NCBI RefSeq assembly: GCF_001509485.1
Contig: NZ_LLZI01000022.1
Location: 1 to 17,384, forward strand
DNA: 17,384 bases
Source: Streptomyces sp. NRRL F-4489
GTDB lineage: Bacteria; Actinomycetota; Actinomycetes; Streptomycetales; Streptomycetaceae
Direction of reading: 5' to 3'
Part shown: one piece after another, positions 6,662 through 14,768 of the stretch
Position numbering within the stretch: position 1 is the first letter of the stretch
How the letters are laid out: each line of letters starts with the position of its first letter
Notes under the pieces: generated by a model
The model's input: only the letters and a program-made list of their open reading frames with translations
What the model was told of the DNA's origin: nothing
Database searches by the model: none
Translations under genes and position numbers: made by a program

Positions 6662-8613
6662 GCGGTCTCGGCTCCTTCGATGGGGGCTGCGCCCAGTGCG
6701 GAGGCCGCGAGGGCGGCGCGCGCGATGGCGTCGGAGTCCCCGAGGATCACGGAGTTCACGCCGGGGCGGACGCCGGCGGCGGTGACCCAGTGGACGTGTT
6801 CGGTGGGGATGCCGTAAGCGAATCGGCTGGGGTGGGGGGCGCCGGAGACGTCGAGCACCCGGTAGGGGCGCTCGGTCACGGCGAGCCCCCCGGTCTGGTA
6901 GCCGGGCCCGGCCGGATCGGCGATGCGGTAGGGGCTTGCTGCTCCGTCTTTGGTGAGCTGGGTGAGCAGTGCGTCCTGGGTGCTGCGGATGTCGGTCTCG
7001 GGCAGCCTGGCTTCAATCACGGCGGTGGCGGGAAGGGGGCGGGAATCGGTCACTGCGGAGGTGACCAGGAAGCGGTTGCCGAGCCTGTCGGGGTGGACGG
7101 TCATTTGGGGGCCGACGAGGCGCAGGACCCCTGCTTCGATCAAGGCGACCATTTCGCGTACCCGGCGGACCGGCGGGCCGATGGACAAAAAGGCGTTCAG
7201 TGGGGTGTACCAGTGGTCGAGGTCGGTGTGGTAGGAGGTGCCGCTGATCCCTCCGTGGTCGGCGATGAGGCGGATTTCGTTGCGCAGGTCGCGCATGACA
7301 TCGAGGGCGGCCTTGAGCGGGTCGGAGACGTTGCCCTGGGCGGCGTGGGCGATGTCCTGGCGCAGGTAGGCGAGCAGCCAGTCGTTGAATTCGGTGACGT
7401 CGGTGAAGGAACGTTCCGTGTAGGGGCGGTCGATGCGCTCCCACGACCACCGCTGGTGCGGTGCGATGCCGAACTCGTCCAGCAGCTCTTCGATCGCGGC
7501 TGCGTCGGCAGTGGCACGGTATTTGCGGAGGAAGCGCTTGCCCGTGCATCGGCAGTCTCTGTTGGTCAGCAGCGTGGCGTAGTAGGTGCTCTGGACCTCA
7601 CGGCTGACAAGGGGCCACACGTCGCGGCGGAAGTTCACCTCGCGGCCGGCCTTGGCACGGTTGCGGAGGTCCTGGATGAGGCTGGGGGTCAAGAACAGCG
7701 GGTCGTGGCGTTCGGAGACGCCCTTTTCGTTCTCCCCCCGGGCGTGGTAGGGGATGCCGCGTCGGGAGCCGGCCAGCAGCGTGGGTTCGCGACCGGAGGG
7801 TCGGTAGGCCAGGCCGTTCTGGGCTTTTTCGAAGTGCCCACCGCGGCCGGTGGTGAGGAGCGCCAGGTAGTCGAAGAAGTTCAGCCCCAGGCCTCGTAGG
7901 GCGACGACTTCTCCTGGCTGGATGGTGGAGAGGTCAGCGTCTGCGGGGTTGGAGGGAGCGAGGTAGGTGAGCTGCCGCTCAGCGGCGTGGGCGGCCAGGC
8001 GGCTGCCGTGGGCCTGTCGTTCGTCGAGGTGGCCTTGTGCCAGGATCACCGCGTCGAGGTCGCGAAGTACCTGTCCGGTGCTCAAGGTGATCTTCTGGCT
8101 CCCCTGTGCGGTGTCCTCCAGGGCGAGGGCGGTGGCGCGTTCGTGGCGGATCGTCACCGATGACGGTGCGGTCGCGACGATGTGCTGGTAGGCCCAGCGC
8201 AGGTAGTGGCCGTAGAAGGAACGGGAGGGGTAGGTGTTGGGGCCCAGCCGGCGGGCTTCGCGGTAGACGTGGGCCGGGTAGTCCGCGAGGGAGCCCATCA
8301 GGGACAGGAACCGTGCCCACTCATACAGGCTTGGGCCCTCCAGAATCGGCCCTTCGCACTCGACGCTGTCGTCGGTGAAGATGGTCACTTGGGAGGCGAC
8401 TGTGTTCATTAACAGTTCGCGGGGTTGGTCTGTCCGCCATACCCGTCCCGGCCCGGGCTCGTAGGGGTCGATGAGATGGATGTGCAGGCTGTCGCGGCCG
8501 GGGTGCTGGTCGGCGGCGTTGGCGCACAGCCGTTCAAGGACGGACAGCCCGCGTGGGCCGGCTCCGACGATGCCGATCCTCTTCGCCGTCGGCCGGTCAG
8601 ATGAGTGGTGCAT
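6658..8613 (-). CDS. creE: FAD-dependent aspartate N-monooxygenase-like protein (CreE homologue, nitrosuccinate synthase)
   Basis: The protein has 651 residues. A Rossmann FAD site, IGIVGAGPRGLSVLERL (residues 13-29, GxGxxG at 17-22), is followed by an acidic end-of-strand region and LAQGHLDE, a variant of the ATGH-type motif of flavin N-hydroxylases. The layout matches the large FAD/NAD(P)-binding family that includes CreE, which oxidises the amino group of aspartate in three steps to nitrosuccinate. The ATG at 8613 has a GGAG ribosome site (tggagaagcc) just upstream, and the Rossmann motif begins 12 residues in; a longer open frame to 8742 is low-complexity. It is coupled to creD by an ATGA overlap and lies 186 bases after carB. 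Codon 68 (8410-8412) is TTA. Other members have unknown amine substrates, so aspartate is likely rather than shown; the creD partner is the main support. Confidence 0.82.
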   Translation of the reverse strand: MHHSSDRPTAKRIGIVGAGPRGLSVLERLCANAADQHPGRDSLHIHLIDPYEPGPGRVWRTDQPRELLMNTVASQVTIFTDDSVECEGPILEGPSLYEWARFLSLMGSLADYPAHVYREARRLGPNTYPSRSFYGHYLRWAYQHIVATAPSSVTIRHERATALALEDTAQGSQKITLSTGQVLRDLDAVILAQGHLDERQAHGSRLAAHAAERQLTYLAPSNPADADLSTIQPGEVVALRGLGLNFFDYLALLTTGRGGHFEKAQNGLAYRPSGREPTLLAGSRRGIPYHARGENEKGVSERHDPLFLTPSLIQDLRNRAKAGREVNFRRDVWPLVSREVQSTYYATLLTNRDCRCTGKRFLRKYRATADAAAIEELLDEFGIAPHQRWSWERIDRPYTERSFTDVTEFNDWLLAYLRQDIAHAAQGNVSDPLKAALDVMRDLRNEIRLIADHGGISGTSYHTDLDHWYTPLNAFLSIGPPVRRVREMVALIEAGVLRLVGPQMTVHPDRLGNRFLVTSAVTDSRPLPATAVIEARLPETDIRSTQDALLTQLTKDGAASPYRIADPAGPGYQTGGLAVTERPYRVLDVSGAPHPSRFAYGIPTEHVHWVTAAGVRPGVNSVILGDSDAIARAALAASALGAAPIEGAETA

Positions 8614-8736
8614 GGCTTCTCCAGGGAACGTGGCGGGTGAGTGCAGCGGTGCGTTGGTGGTGTCTGGTTCGGAGCGCGTGTGGGGTCGGCACGCGGGAAG
8701 CCGGCCCGTCGCAAGGGGGAGCATGGCTGTGCCGGC

Positions 8737-8780
8737 GGGCACCGGCCGGAAAGGTGCCCGGCAGCGATCGGTGCCGGGCA
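8737..8780 (-). terminator. Two mutually exclusive hairpins between carB and creE
   Basis: Reading in the direction of transcription, a perfect 9-bp stem (8772-8780 with 8755-8763, 8-base loop) forms 20 bases after the carB stop. A second 7-bp stem (8753-8759 with 8737-8743, 9-base loop) shares bases 8755-8759 with the first, so both cannot form together. This could be a partial terminator or attenuator setting the ratio of carAB to creED, or an mRNA stability element. There is no T-run. Confidence 0.45.
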
Positions 8781-8799
8781 GGCCGCGCCGCGGGGCCGA

Positions 8800-11700
8800 T
8801 CAGCGCCCGGCCGGGGCGCTGTGCGGGCGCATTCGCTGATGGAGCTCCTGCAGGGAGGCCAGTTGGAAGCGGCCGGCACGAAGGGCCTGGATGGCGTGGG
8901 CGGCGGCCTCGGTGGCTTGGATGGTGGTGAAGCAGGGGACGTCCCGCAAGGCGGCCGCCGCGCGGATCCGTTGGCTGTCCTGATGCGCGGGGCCGTTCCC
9001 CGGAATGCTGATCACCAGGTGGACCTTGCCGGCGAGAACCGCGTCGGCGATGTCCTGGCCGGGGGCTCCCTGGACGGGGATCTGCCGGCCGTCCGGCCCG
9101 GCGTGACGGAGCTGCTCGGCGGTGGGGTAGGTGGCGAGGATCTCGAAGCCGAGGTCGGCGAGGTGCTGGACGGGAGAGGAGAGTGCGGCCAGGTCGCCTT
9201 CCTCGGCACAGGCCACCACGCGTCCGGCGGTCGGCAGTGACCCATAGGCGGCAAGCTGGGATTTGGCGAAAGCCGGGGCGAACGAGGTATCGATGCCCAT
9301 GACTTCCCCGGTGGACTTCATCTCCGGCCCCAGCTGCGGGTCGGCTCCCTCGCCGCGGGCGGTGGGGAAGCGGTGGAAGGGCAGTACCGCCTCCTTGACC
9401 GCGACGGGCGCGCCGGCGGGCAGTGCCATTCCGTCGCCCGATGCCGGCAGAAGCTGCTCGGTACGCAACTGCTCCACGGAGGCGCCGAGCATGAGGCGAG
9501 CGGCCGCCTTGGCCAAGGGGACCGCAGTGGCTTTGGAGACGAAGGGCACGGTGCGGGAGGCCCGGGGGTTGGCCTCGAGCACGAACAGCTGGCCGTCCTT
9601 CAGGGCGTACTGCACATTGAGCAGTCCGCGCACTCCTACCGCATCGGCGATGGCGGTGGTGGCCTGCCGGACGCGGTCCAGGACGGCGGCGGACAGGGTG
9701 CGGGGTGGCAGGCTGCAGGCGGAATCGCCGGAATGTACGCCGGCCGGCTCGAGGTGTTCCATCACCCCGCCCAGGAAGAGTTCCTGACCGTCGTAGAGGG
9801 CGTCGACGTCGATCTCTTTCGCGTTCTCCAGGAAACGGTCCACCAGCGCAGGGCGGTCGGGGGAGATGTGCGGGGTGCGGGTGAGATAGTCCTCCAGCTG
9901 CTGGCGCGTGTGAAGGATTTCCATGCCCCGGCCGCCGAGCACGTAGGAGGGGCGCACCATGACGGGGTAGCCGAGTCGCTCGGCGGTCTCGCGGATCTGG
10001 GAGGGTGAGGCGGCGGTACCGAAGGGGGGAGCGGCCAGGCCGGCCTCGGCGAGGATCGTGCCGAAGGCCTCCCGGCTTTCGGCGAGGTGGATGGCTTGCG
10101 GGGAGGTCCCCATGATCGGCACGCCGGCATCGGCGAGCTGCTGTGCCAAGTCCAGGGGGGTTTGGCCGCCCAGCTGGACGATGACCCCGGCGACGTGCCC
10201 GGAGCTGCGTTCGGCGTCAACGACCTCGAGTACGTCCTCCAGGGTCAGCGGCTCGAAGTACAGCCGGTCGGCTGTGTCGTAGTCGGTGGAGACCGTCTCG
10301 GGGTTGCAGTTGATCATTACGGTCTCGTAGCCCGCCTGCTGGAGGGCCAGGACGGCGTGCACGCAGGAGTAGTCGAATTCCAGGCCCTGCCCGATCCGGT
10401 TGGCGCCTGACCCGAGGATGATCACCTTGGAGCGTGTGGGCTGTTCGGCGACCTCGGTTTCGGCATCCGGGTCCAGTTCGTAGGCGGAGTAATGGTAGGG
10501 CGTGTGGGCTGCGAATTCCGCGGCGCAGGTGTCGACGGTCTTGTAGACCGGACGGATACCGAGTCGGTGCCGCAGGGCGCGGGCCGCCTGCTCATCGACC
10601 AACTCCGGGCGCAGCGCGGCGAGTTGCCGGTCGGAGACGCCGGCGCGCTTGGCCTGCCGCAGCAGAGCGGCGGTCAGCGGCTCCTTCAGCAGGCTGTGCC
10701 TCAGCTTCACCAGGGACTGCAGCTGGTGGCAGAACCAGGGGTCCACGCTGGAGGCATCGGCGACCTGCTGCACGCCGGCACCCAGCCGTAGGGCGTGTTC
10801 CATGGTGAACAGGCGTCCGTCGTGGGGGCTGGCCAGCCGAGCGAGCACGGTGTCCAGGGGCTGGTCGATAGGGTCGGGCTCGATCCAGAAGCCACCGCCG
10901 TGCGTACCGAGGGAACGCAGGGCCTTGCCCAGGGCTTCGGTAAAGCTGCGGCCCAGGGCCATGACTTCTCCGACACTCTTCATGTTGGTGCTCAGTTGCC
11001 GGTCGGCGTTGGGGAATTTGTCGAAGGCGAAGCGCGGCGCCTTGACCACGACGTAGTCCAGGGCGGGCTCGAAGCAGGCCGGGGTCTGCTGGGTGATGTC
11101 GTTGGTTATCTCATCGAGGGTGTATCCGAGTGCGAGCCGTGCTGCGATCTTGGCGATAGGAAAGCCGGTGGCCTTCGAGGCCAGCGCGGAGGAGCGGGAG
11201 ACGCGGGGGTTCATCTCGATGACGACCATGCGGCCGGTGCGCGGGTCGACGGCGAACTGGATATTGCAGCCGCCGGTGTCGACGCCGACCTCACGCAGTA
11301 CCGCGATGCCGAGGTTGCGCATGCGCTGGTATTCGCGGTCGGTGAGGGTCATGGCCGGGGCGACGGTCACCGAGTCGCCGGTGTGCACGCCCATGGCGTC
11401 GATGTTTTCGATGGAGCAGACCACCACTACGTTGTCGTGGCGGTCGCGCATGAGCTCCAGTTCATACTCCTTCCAGCCCAGTACGCTTTCCTCGACCAGG
11501 ACCTCGTTGACCGGGGACTCCACCAGGCTGGCGCTGCCGAGGCGTTCGAGGTCGGTGGTGGTGTGGGCCATGCCGGAGCCCAGGCCGCCCATGGTGAAGG
11601 AGGGGCGTATGACGACGGGCAGGCCGAGCTGCGCGGCGGCCTCGCGGACTTCGGGCTGGGAGCGGCAGACCATGCTGCGCGGGACATCTCCGCCGACGGA

Positions 11701-12111
11701 GCGGACGATGTCCTTGAAGCGTTGCCGATCCTCGCCGCGCTGAATGGCCTCGATGTCGGCGCCGATCAGTTCCACGCCGTAGTGGTCAAGGACGCCACGT
11801 TCGTGCAGGGTGACGGCGGTGTTCAGCGCCGTCTGGCCGCCCAGGGTGGCCAGTAGTGCCTGTGGCCGCTCTTTGGCGATCACCTTTTCGACGAAGTCGG
11901 GTGTGATGGGCTCAAGGTAGGTGGCGTCGGCGATGTCGGGGTCGGTCATGATGGTGGCTGGGTTGGAGTTGACGAGGGTGACCCGAAGGCCTTCCTCGCG
12001 CAATACCCGGCAGGCCTGGGTGCCGGAGTAGTCGAATTCGCAGGCCTGGCCGATCACGATCGGCCCGGAGCCGATCACCATGACATGGGAGATGTCGGTC
12101 CGTTTGGGCAT
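8800..12111 (-). CDS. carB: Carbamoyl phosphate synthase large subunit, cluster-associated copy
   Basis: The protein is 1103 residues, full length for the family. Two homologous ATP-grasp synthetase halves start with [19 protein letters not shown] (about residue 12) and [19 protein letters not shown] (about residue 564). The first makes carboxyphosphate and carbamate; the second phosphorylates carbamate to carbamoyl phosphate. Metal ligands of the first half (E299 and N301 in [13 protein letters not shown]) are intact. The last 150 residues form the methylglyoxal-synthase-like effector domain, but the usual ATxGTA loop reads ATYPTA (993-998) and the usual NTP/NTT loop reads SIPGNG (1035-1040). 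UMP inhibition may therefore be lost. The start overlaps the carA stop by one base (TGATG). No pyrC, pyrD or pyrF is adjacent, so this is probably a second copy serving the cluster rather than pyrimidine synthesis. No in-frame TTA was seen. Confidence 0.95.
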   Translation of the reverse strand: MPKRTDISHVMVIGSGPIVIGQACEFDYSGTQACRVLREEGLRVTLVNSNPATIMTDPDIADATYLEPITPDFVEKVIAKERPQALLATLGGQTALNTAVTLHERGVLDHYGVELIGADIEAIQRGEDRQRFKDIVRSVGGDVPRSMVCRSQPEVREAAAQLGLPVVIRPSFTMGGLGSGMAHTTTDLERLGSASLVESPVNEVLVEESVLGWKEYELELMRDRHDNVVVVCSIENIDAMGVHTGDSVTVAPAMTLTDREYQRMRNLGIAVLREVGVDTGGCNIQFAVDPRTGRMVVIEMNPRVSRSSALASKATGFPIAKIAARLALGYTLDEITNDITQQTPACFEPALDYVVVKAPRFAFDKFPNADRQLSTNMKSVGEVMALGRSFTEALGKALRSLGTHGGGFWIEPDPIDQPLDTVLARLASPHDGRLFTMEHALRLGAGVQQVADASSVDPWFCHQLQSLVKLRHSLLKEPLTAALLRQAKRAGVSDRQLAALRPELVDEQAARALRHRLGIRPVYKTVDTCAAEFAAHTPYHYSAYELDPDAETEVAEQPTRSKVIILGSGANRIGQGLEFDYSCVHAVLALQQAGYETVMINCNPETVSTDYDTADRLYFEPLTLEDVLEVVDAERSSGHVAGVIVQLGGQTPLDLAQQLADAGVPIMGTSPQAIHLAESREAFGTILAEAGLAAPPFGTAASPSQIRETAERLGYPVMVRPSYVLGGRGMEILHTRQQLEDYLTRTPHISPDRPALVDRFLENAKEIDVDALYDGQELFLGGVMEHLEPAGVHSGDSACSLPPRTLSAAVLDRVRQATTAIADAVGVRGLLNVQYALKDGQLFVLEANPRASRTVPFVSKATAVPLAKAAARLMLGASVEQLRTEQLLPASGDGMALPAGAPVAVKEAVLPFHRFPTARGEGADPQLGPEMKSTGEVMGIDTSFAPAFAKSQLAAYGSLPTAGRVVACAEEGDLAALSSPVQHLADLGFEILATYPTAEQLRHAGPDGRQIPVQGAPGQDIADAVLAGKVHLVISIPGNGPAHQDSQRIRAAAALRDVPCFTTIQATEAAAHAIQALRAGRFQLASLQELHQRMRPHSAPAGR

Positions 12112-13247
12112 CAGGCTTCCCTGCCCTTCTCCATCAGCGTGACGAACTCGTCGAACAGCGGCCGGGCGTCGTGGGGGCCGGCGGCGGCCTCTGGGTGGTA
12201 CTGGACGGAGAAGGCCGGTGCCTCCAGACATCGCAGGCCTTCGACCGTTCCGTCGTTGGGGCAGTAGTGGCTGACCAGGGCCGTACCGAAGGGGGTGGTG
12301 AAGGTCCGACCCGGTCCGGCGTCCAGGGCGAAGCCGTGGTTTTGGGCGGTGATGGCGACGCGTCCGGTGCGCGCGTCGATGACCGGTACGTTGGTGCCGC
12401 GGTGCCCGTAGCGCAGTTTGTAGGTGCGCAGGCCCAGGGCCTGCCCCAGGATCTGATTGCCGAGGCAGATGCCGAACACCGGCAGGCGCCCGTGCAGCGC
12501 CTGGGTAACCACCTGGATCAGGGGTCCTGCGGTGGCGGGGTCGCCGGGGCCGTTGGGGAGGAAGAGGCCGTCGGGATCCAGTGCCTGCACGTCTTCGAAC
12601 GTGGAGGTGGGCGGCAACAGGTGGGTTTCGACGCCACGTTCGGACAGCAGGCGGTGGATGTTGTCTTTGATGCCGGTGTCCAGCGCGGCAATGCGGAAGC
12701 GGGCTGAGCCGACGGCCGGTATGACGCGCCGGTGTTCCACGCCCACCTCGTGGGCCAGCGCGGCGCCTTTCATGGGGCGGCTGGCGCGCACCGCGGTCAG
12801 CATGGTGGTGCTGTCGGGCAAGGTCGGGACGGAGAAGATGCCGCCTCGCATCGTGCCGTGCTCGCGCAGGTGGCGGGCGAGGGTGCGGGTGTCCACGCCG
12901 GCGATGCCGACGATGCCTTGTCGGTACAGTTCCTCGCCCAGGGAACGGCGGGCTTGCCAGTGCGAGGGGTGGAGGGCAGGGTCGCGCACCACATAGCCGG
13001 CGGCCCAGATGCGGTCCGATTCGTCGTCCTCGTCATTCCACCCGGTGTTGCCGATCTGCGGAGCGGTCTGCATGACGATCTGGCGGTGGTAGGAGGGGTC
13101 GGTCAGCGTCTCCTGGTAGCCGGTCATACTGGTGCAGAACACCATTTCGCCCAGTGAACGGCCCGTTGCTCCGTAGGCGAGACCCGGGAACTGTGACCCG
13201 TCCTCAAGTACGAGCATCGCGGAATGCTGCGCCATGGCATATCCCAT
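12111..13247 (-). CDS. carA: Carbamoyl phosphate synthase small subunit (glutamine amidotransferase)
   Basis: CarA hydrolyses glutamine and channels ammonia to CarB. The protein has 378 residues: an N-terminal CPSase small-chain domain ([11 protein letters not shown] to about residue 160, including [13 protein letters not shown]) and a class I glutamine amidotransferase domain. The catalytic triad is complete: C261 in FGICLGNQ, H351 and E353 in YHPE, with the NGPGDP oxyanion segment at 232-237. The ATG at 13247 has a gggggag ribosome site a few bases upstream; ATGs at 13235 and 13217 are alternatives. It is the first gene of the minus-strand transcript carA-carB-creE-creD-Rieske, divergent from the NIPSNAP gene. 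Confidence 0.95.
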   Translation of the reverse strand: MGYAMAQHSAMLVLEDGSQFPGLAYGATGRSLGEMVFCTSMTGYQETLTDPSYHRQIVMQTAPQIGNTGWNDEDDESDRIWAAGYVVRDPALHPSHWQARRSLGEELYRQGIVGIAGVDTRTLARHLREHGTMRGGIFSVPTLPDSTTMLTAVRASRPMKGAALAHEVGVEHRRVIPAVGSARFRIAALDTGIKDNIHRLLSERGVETHLLPPTSTFEDVQALDPDGLFLPNGPGDPATAGPLIQVVTQALHGRLPVFGICLGNQILGQALGLRTYKLRYGHRGTNVPVIDARTGRVAITAQNHGFALDAGPGRTFTTPFGTALVSHYCPNDGTVEGLRCLEAPAFSVQYHPEAAAGPHDARPLFDEFVTLMEKGREA

Positions 13248-13417
13248 TAGCTCCCCCTTTCGAGAATGTCTGGCAGGGATCGGACATGCATGCCGGGAAT
13301 ATTGTGGCTGGGTGACTTGGCTCCGCTTGCAGCGCAGCCGTGATCTCTGGAAGTATTTCCTCAGGCCGGCGCTTGTGAGGCCGGCTGCGTCTGTGCACTC
13401 TGCCGGAGGGGGAACCA
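13248..13417. promoter_or_regulatory. Divergent promoter region between carA and the NIPSNAP gene
   Basis: This 170-base gap must hold promoters for both directions. Near carA an imperfect palindrome around 13281-13296 is centred on catgcatg. Nearer the NIPSNAP gene, aggccggc is repeated at 13363-13370 and 13378-13385, a 15-base period. Either could be an operator. I cannot assign -10/-35 boxes with confidence. Confidence 0.5.
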
Positions 13418-13717
13418 GTGATCACTTGCTGCATCCAGTACACAATTGATCCGTGGAAGGTGGAGGATTTCGAGCGCTATGCGAAGGCATGGCCACCGCT
13501 CATCGAAAGGTGCGGTGGTGACCTGATCGGTTATTACTTGCCGAAGGAAGGGGCGAATAATTTCGCCCTCGCTCTGATCAACTTTGCCAGTCTCGCAGAC
13601 TATGAGAAGTATCGCGAGCGGCTGTCTGCAGATGCGGATGCGATCGAGAACATTCGCCAGATGAAGGAATCAGGCTGCATCCTCGTCGAGTCGCGTTCCT
13701 TTTTGCGGAAGGTGTGA
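13418..13717 (+). CDS. NIPSNAP family protein
   Basis: A small 99-residue protein with the NIPSNAP/dimeric alpha-beta barrel pattern: an N-terminal strand (CIQYTIDPWKVEDFERYAK), a WPPLIERCGGDLIGYYLP helix-strand, a central ALINFASLADYEKYRERL segment and a C-terminal strand ending in SRSFLRKV. Members usually dimerise as ferredoxin-like barrels; some resemble ABM-type monooxygenases or binding proteins, but most have no known reaction. The GTG start is supported by ggaggggg at 13405-13412. It stands alone on the plus strand, divergent from carA and convergent with the carbamoyltransferase gene, with a strong hairpin after it. Its base composition is lower in GC than carAB. It may be an accessory enzyme of the pathway acting on an unstable intermediate; that is only a guess from position. 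Confidence 0.85.
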   Translation: MITCCIQYTIDPWKVEDFERYAKAWPPLIERCGGDLIGYYLPKEGANNFALALINFASLADYEKYRERLSADADAIENIRQMKESGCILVESRSFLRKV

Positions 13718-13736
13718 ACCCGACGAGGGCGGGATC

Positions 13737-13775
13737 GGTGGTGTTGGCCGCCGCGGACGGCTGGCCAACACCACC
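13737..13775. terminator. Bidirectional terminator between the NIPSNAP and carbamoyltransferase genes
   Basis: A perfect 13-bp inverted repeat (ggtggtgttggcc at 13737-13749 and ggccaacaccacc at 13763-13775) surrounds 13 bases that can extend the stem further (gccg with cggc). It sits about 20 bases from each of two convergent stop codons. Confidence 0.82.
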
Positions 13776-13796
13776 AGCACAGGGTGCGGATCCGCC

Positions 13797-14768
13797 TTAC
13801 TTGCAGCCCAGCATCAGGGACAGCAGCGCCATGCGGATGGGTACTCCGTTGTGCGCCTGGTCCCAATACCCGTTGAAGGGCGTCGGATCCAGGCTTGCAT
13901 CGATCTCGCCCTTGCGTGGCAGGGGGTGGAAGACGGCAAGGCCCGGGTGGCCGTACTCGTCCAGCAGGGCGGCGGTCAGCGGGGCATCGCCGCGCAGCAT
14001 GTCATCTGCCGGAGTTCGGTCCGAAACCTCGTCCAGGATGGTGGGTGAAGAGTAGACGGCGTCCACCTCTGGCAGCATCTCCCGCAGGTCCTCGCAGACC
14101 TGCACGCGCTGGCCTCGCTCTGCGCACTCCTGCCGCAGTTGCGGATCCAGGCCTTTGCCGGGCGCAGCCACCGCGTACACCGTGCAATCGAAGTCACGCA
14201 GTCCGCGCAGCAGGGACCGGGTGCACCGCATCCGCAGGTCGTTCACGACACCGATCCGCAGGCCGTCGATCTTCCCGAAGCGCCGCCAGATGGAATACAG
14301 GTCGGTCAGGGTCTGGGTGGGGTGCTCGCCCGTGCCGTCGCCGGCGTTGATGACCACGGCCCGGTCGCCAGCGGCATGGGCTGCCACAGCTGCCACACCG
14401 GTTTCCGGGTGACGGACGACAATGGCATCGCCGTACTCCGAGAGCATCCGGAAGACGTCATGGAGGCTTTCTTGAGTCGCCCCTCCGGCCCGGGTGACTT
14501 CTGGGTCGGCGAAGCCGGTGACACCGCCGCCGAGGCGGAGCATCGCCGTCTCGTGGGCGAGGCGGGTGCGGGTACTGGCGTCGAAGAAGGCCGAGACCAG
14601 GATCCGGCCGGCTAACGGGGCTTGCAGTGCACCGTGTTCGGCGGCGTCCCGCAGGGCCTCTGCCTCGCTGAACAGATGCTCCAGATCCGGGCGCTGGAAC
14701 TGCCGCATGGACAGCAGGTGCTTGCCATACAGGGCCGCCCCAGCCGGCGCGGCGGCGGTTACCACCAC
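13797..14768 (-). CDS. Aspartate carbamoyltransferase family protein (PyrB homologue) with altered acceptor site
   Basis: The 323-residue protein has the two-domain transcarbamoylase fold. The carbamoyl phosphate site is intact: STRTR at 65-69, R119 in VVRHPE, and H149/Q152 in EHPTQTL, plus HPLPR at 281-285. Compared with E. coli PyrB from memory, the aspartate site is not: the R167 region reads RMRCTR (180s) with Cys at the Arg position, R229/Q231 read P242 and I244 (SSPTIL), and the 80s loop reads TRAGGATQE with no lysine at K84. HPLPR also differs from the HPGPM I recall in Streptomyces housekeeping PyrB. I infer carbamoyl transfer to an acceptor other than aspartate. The GTG start at 14768 overlaps the ThiF-like gene by ten bases (a second GTG at 14765 is possible), so the two are probably translated together. 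Codon 52 (14613-14615) is TTA. Annotation pipelines would call it pyrB. Confidence 0.87.
   Translation of the reverse strand: MVVTAAAPAGAALYGKHLLSMRQFQRPDLEHLFSEAEALRDAAEHGALQAPLAGRILVSAFFDASTRTRLAHETAMLRLGGGVTGFADPEVTRAGGATQESLHDVFRMLSEYGDAIVVRHPETGVAAVAAHAAGDRAVVINAGDGTGEHPTQTLTDLYSIWRRFGKIDGLRIGVVNDLRMRCTRSLLRGLRDFDCTVYAVAAPGKGLDPQLRQECAERGQRVQVCEDLREMLPEVDAVYSSPTILDEVSDRTPADDMLRGDAPLTAALLDEYGHPGLAVFHPLPRKGEIDASLDPTPFNGYWDQAHNGVPIRMALLSLMLGCK

Noticed and set aside
6790..7899. Long open frame on the plus strand opposite creE
   Set aside because: Its protein is glycine/valine-rich with no family signature and mirrors the codon bias of creE; the minus strand carries a complete FAD-site protein.
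10795..11856. Long open frame on the plus strand opposite carB
   Set aside because: Antisense shadow of a conserved, full-length CarB in GC-rich DNA; no ribosome site or recognisable domain.
8797..13247. Reading carAB plus the PyrB homologue as the housekeeping pyrimidine operon
   Set aside because: pyrC, pyrD, pyrF and pyrR are missing, the PyrB homologue is in a different transcript with an altered aspartate site, and creE, creD and the Rieske gene share the carAB transcript.
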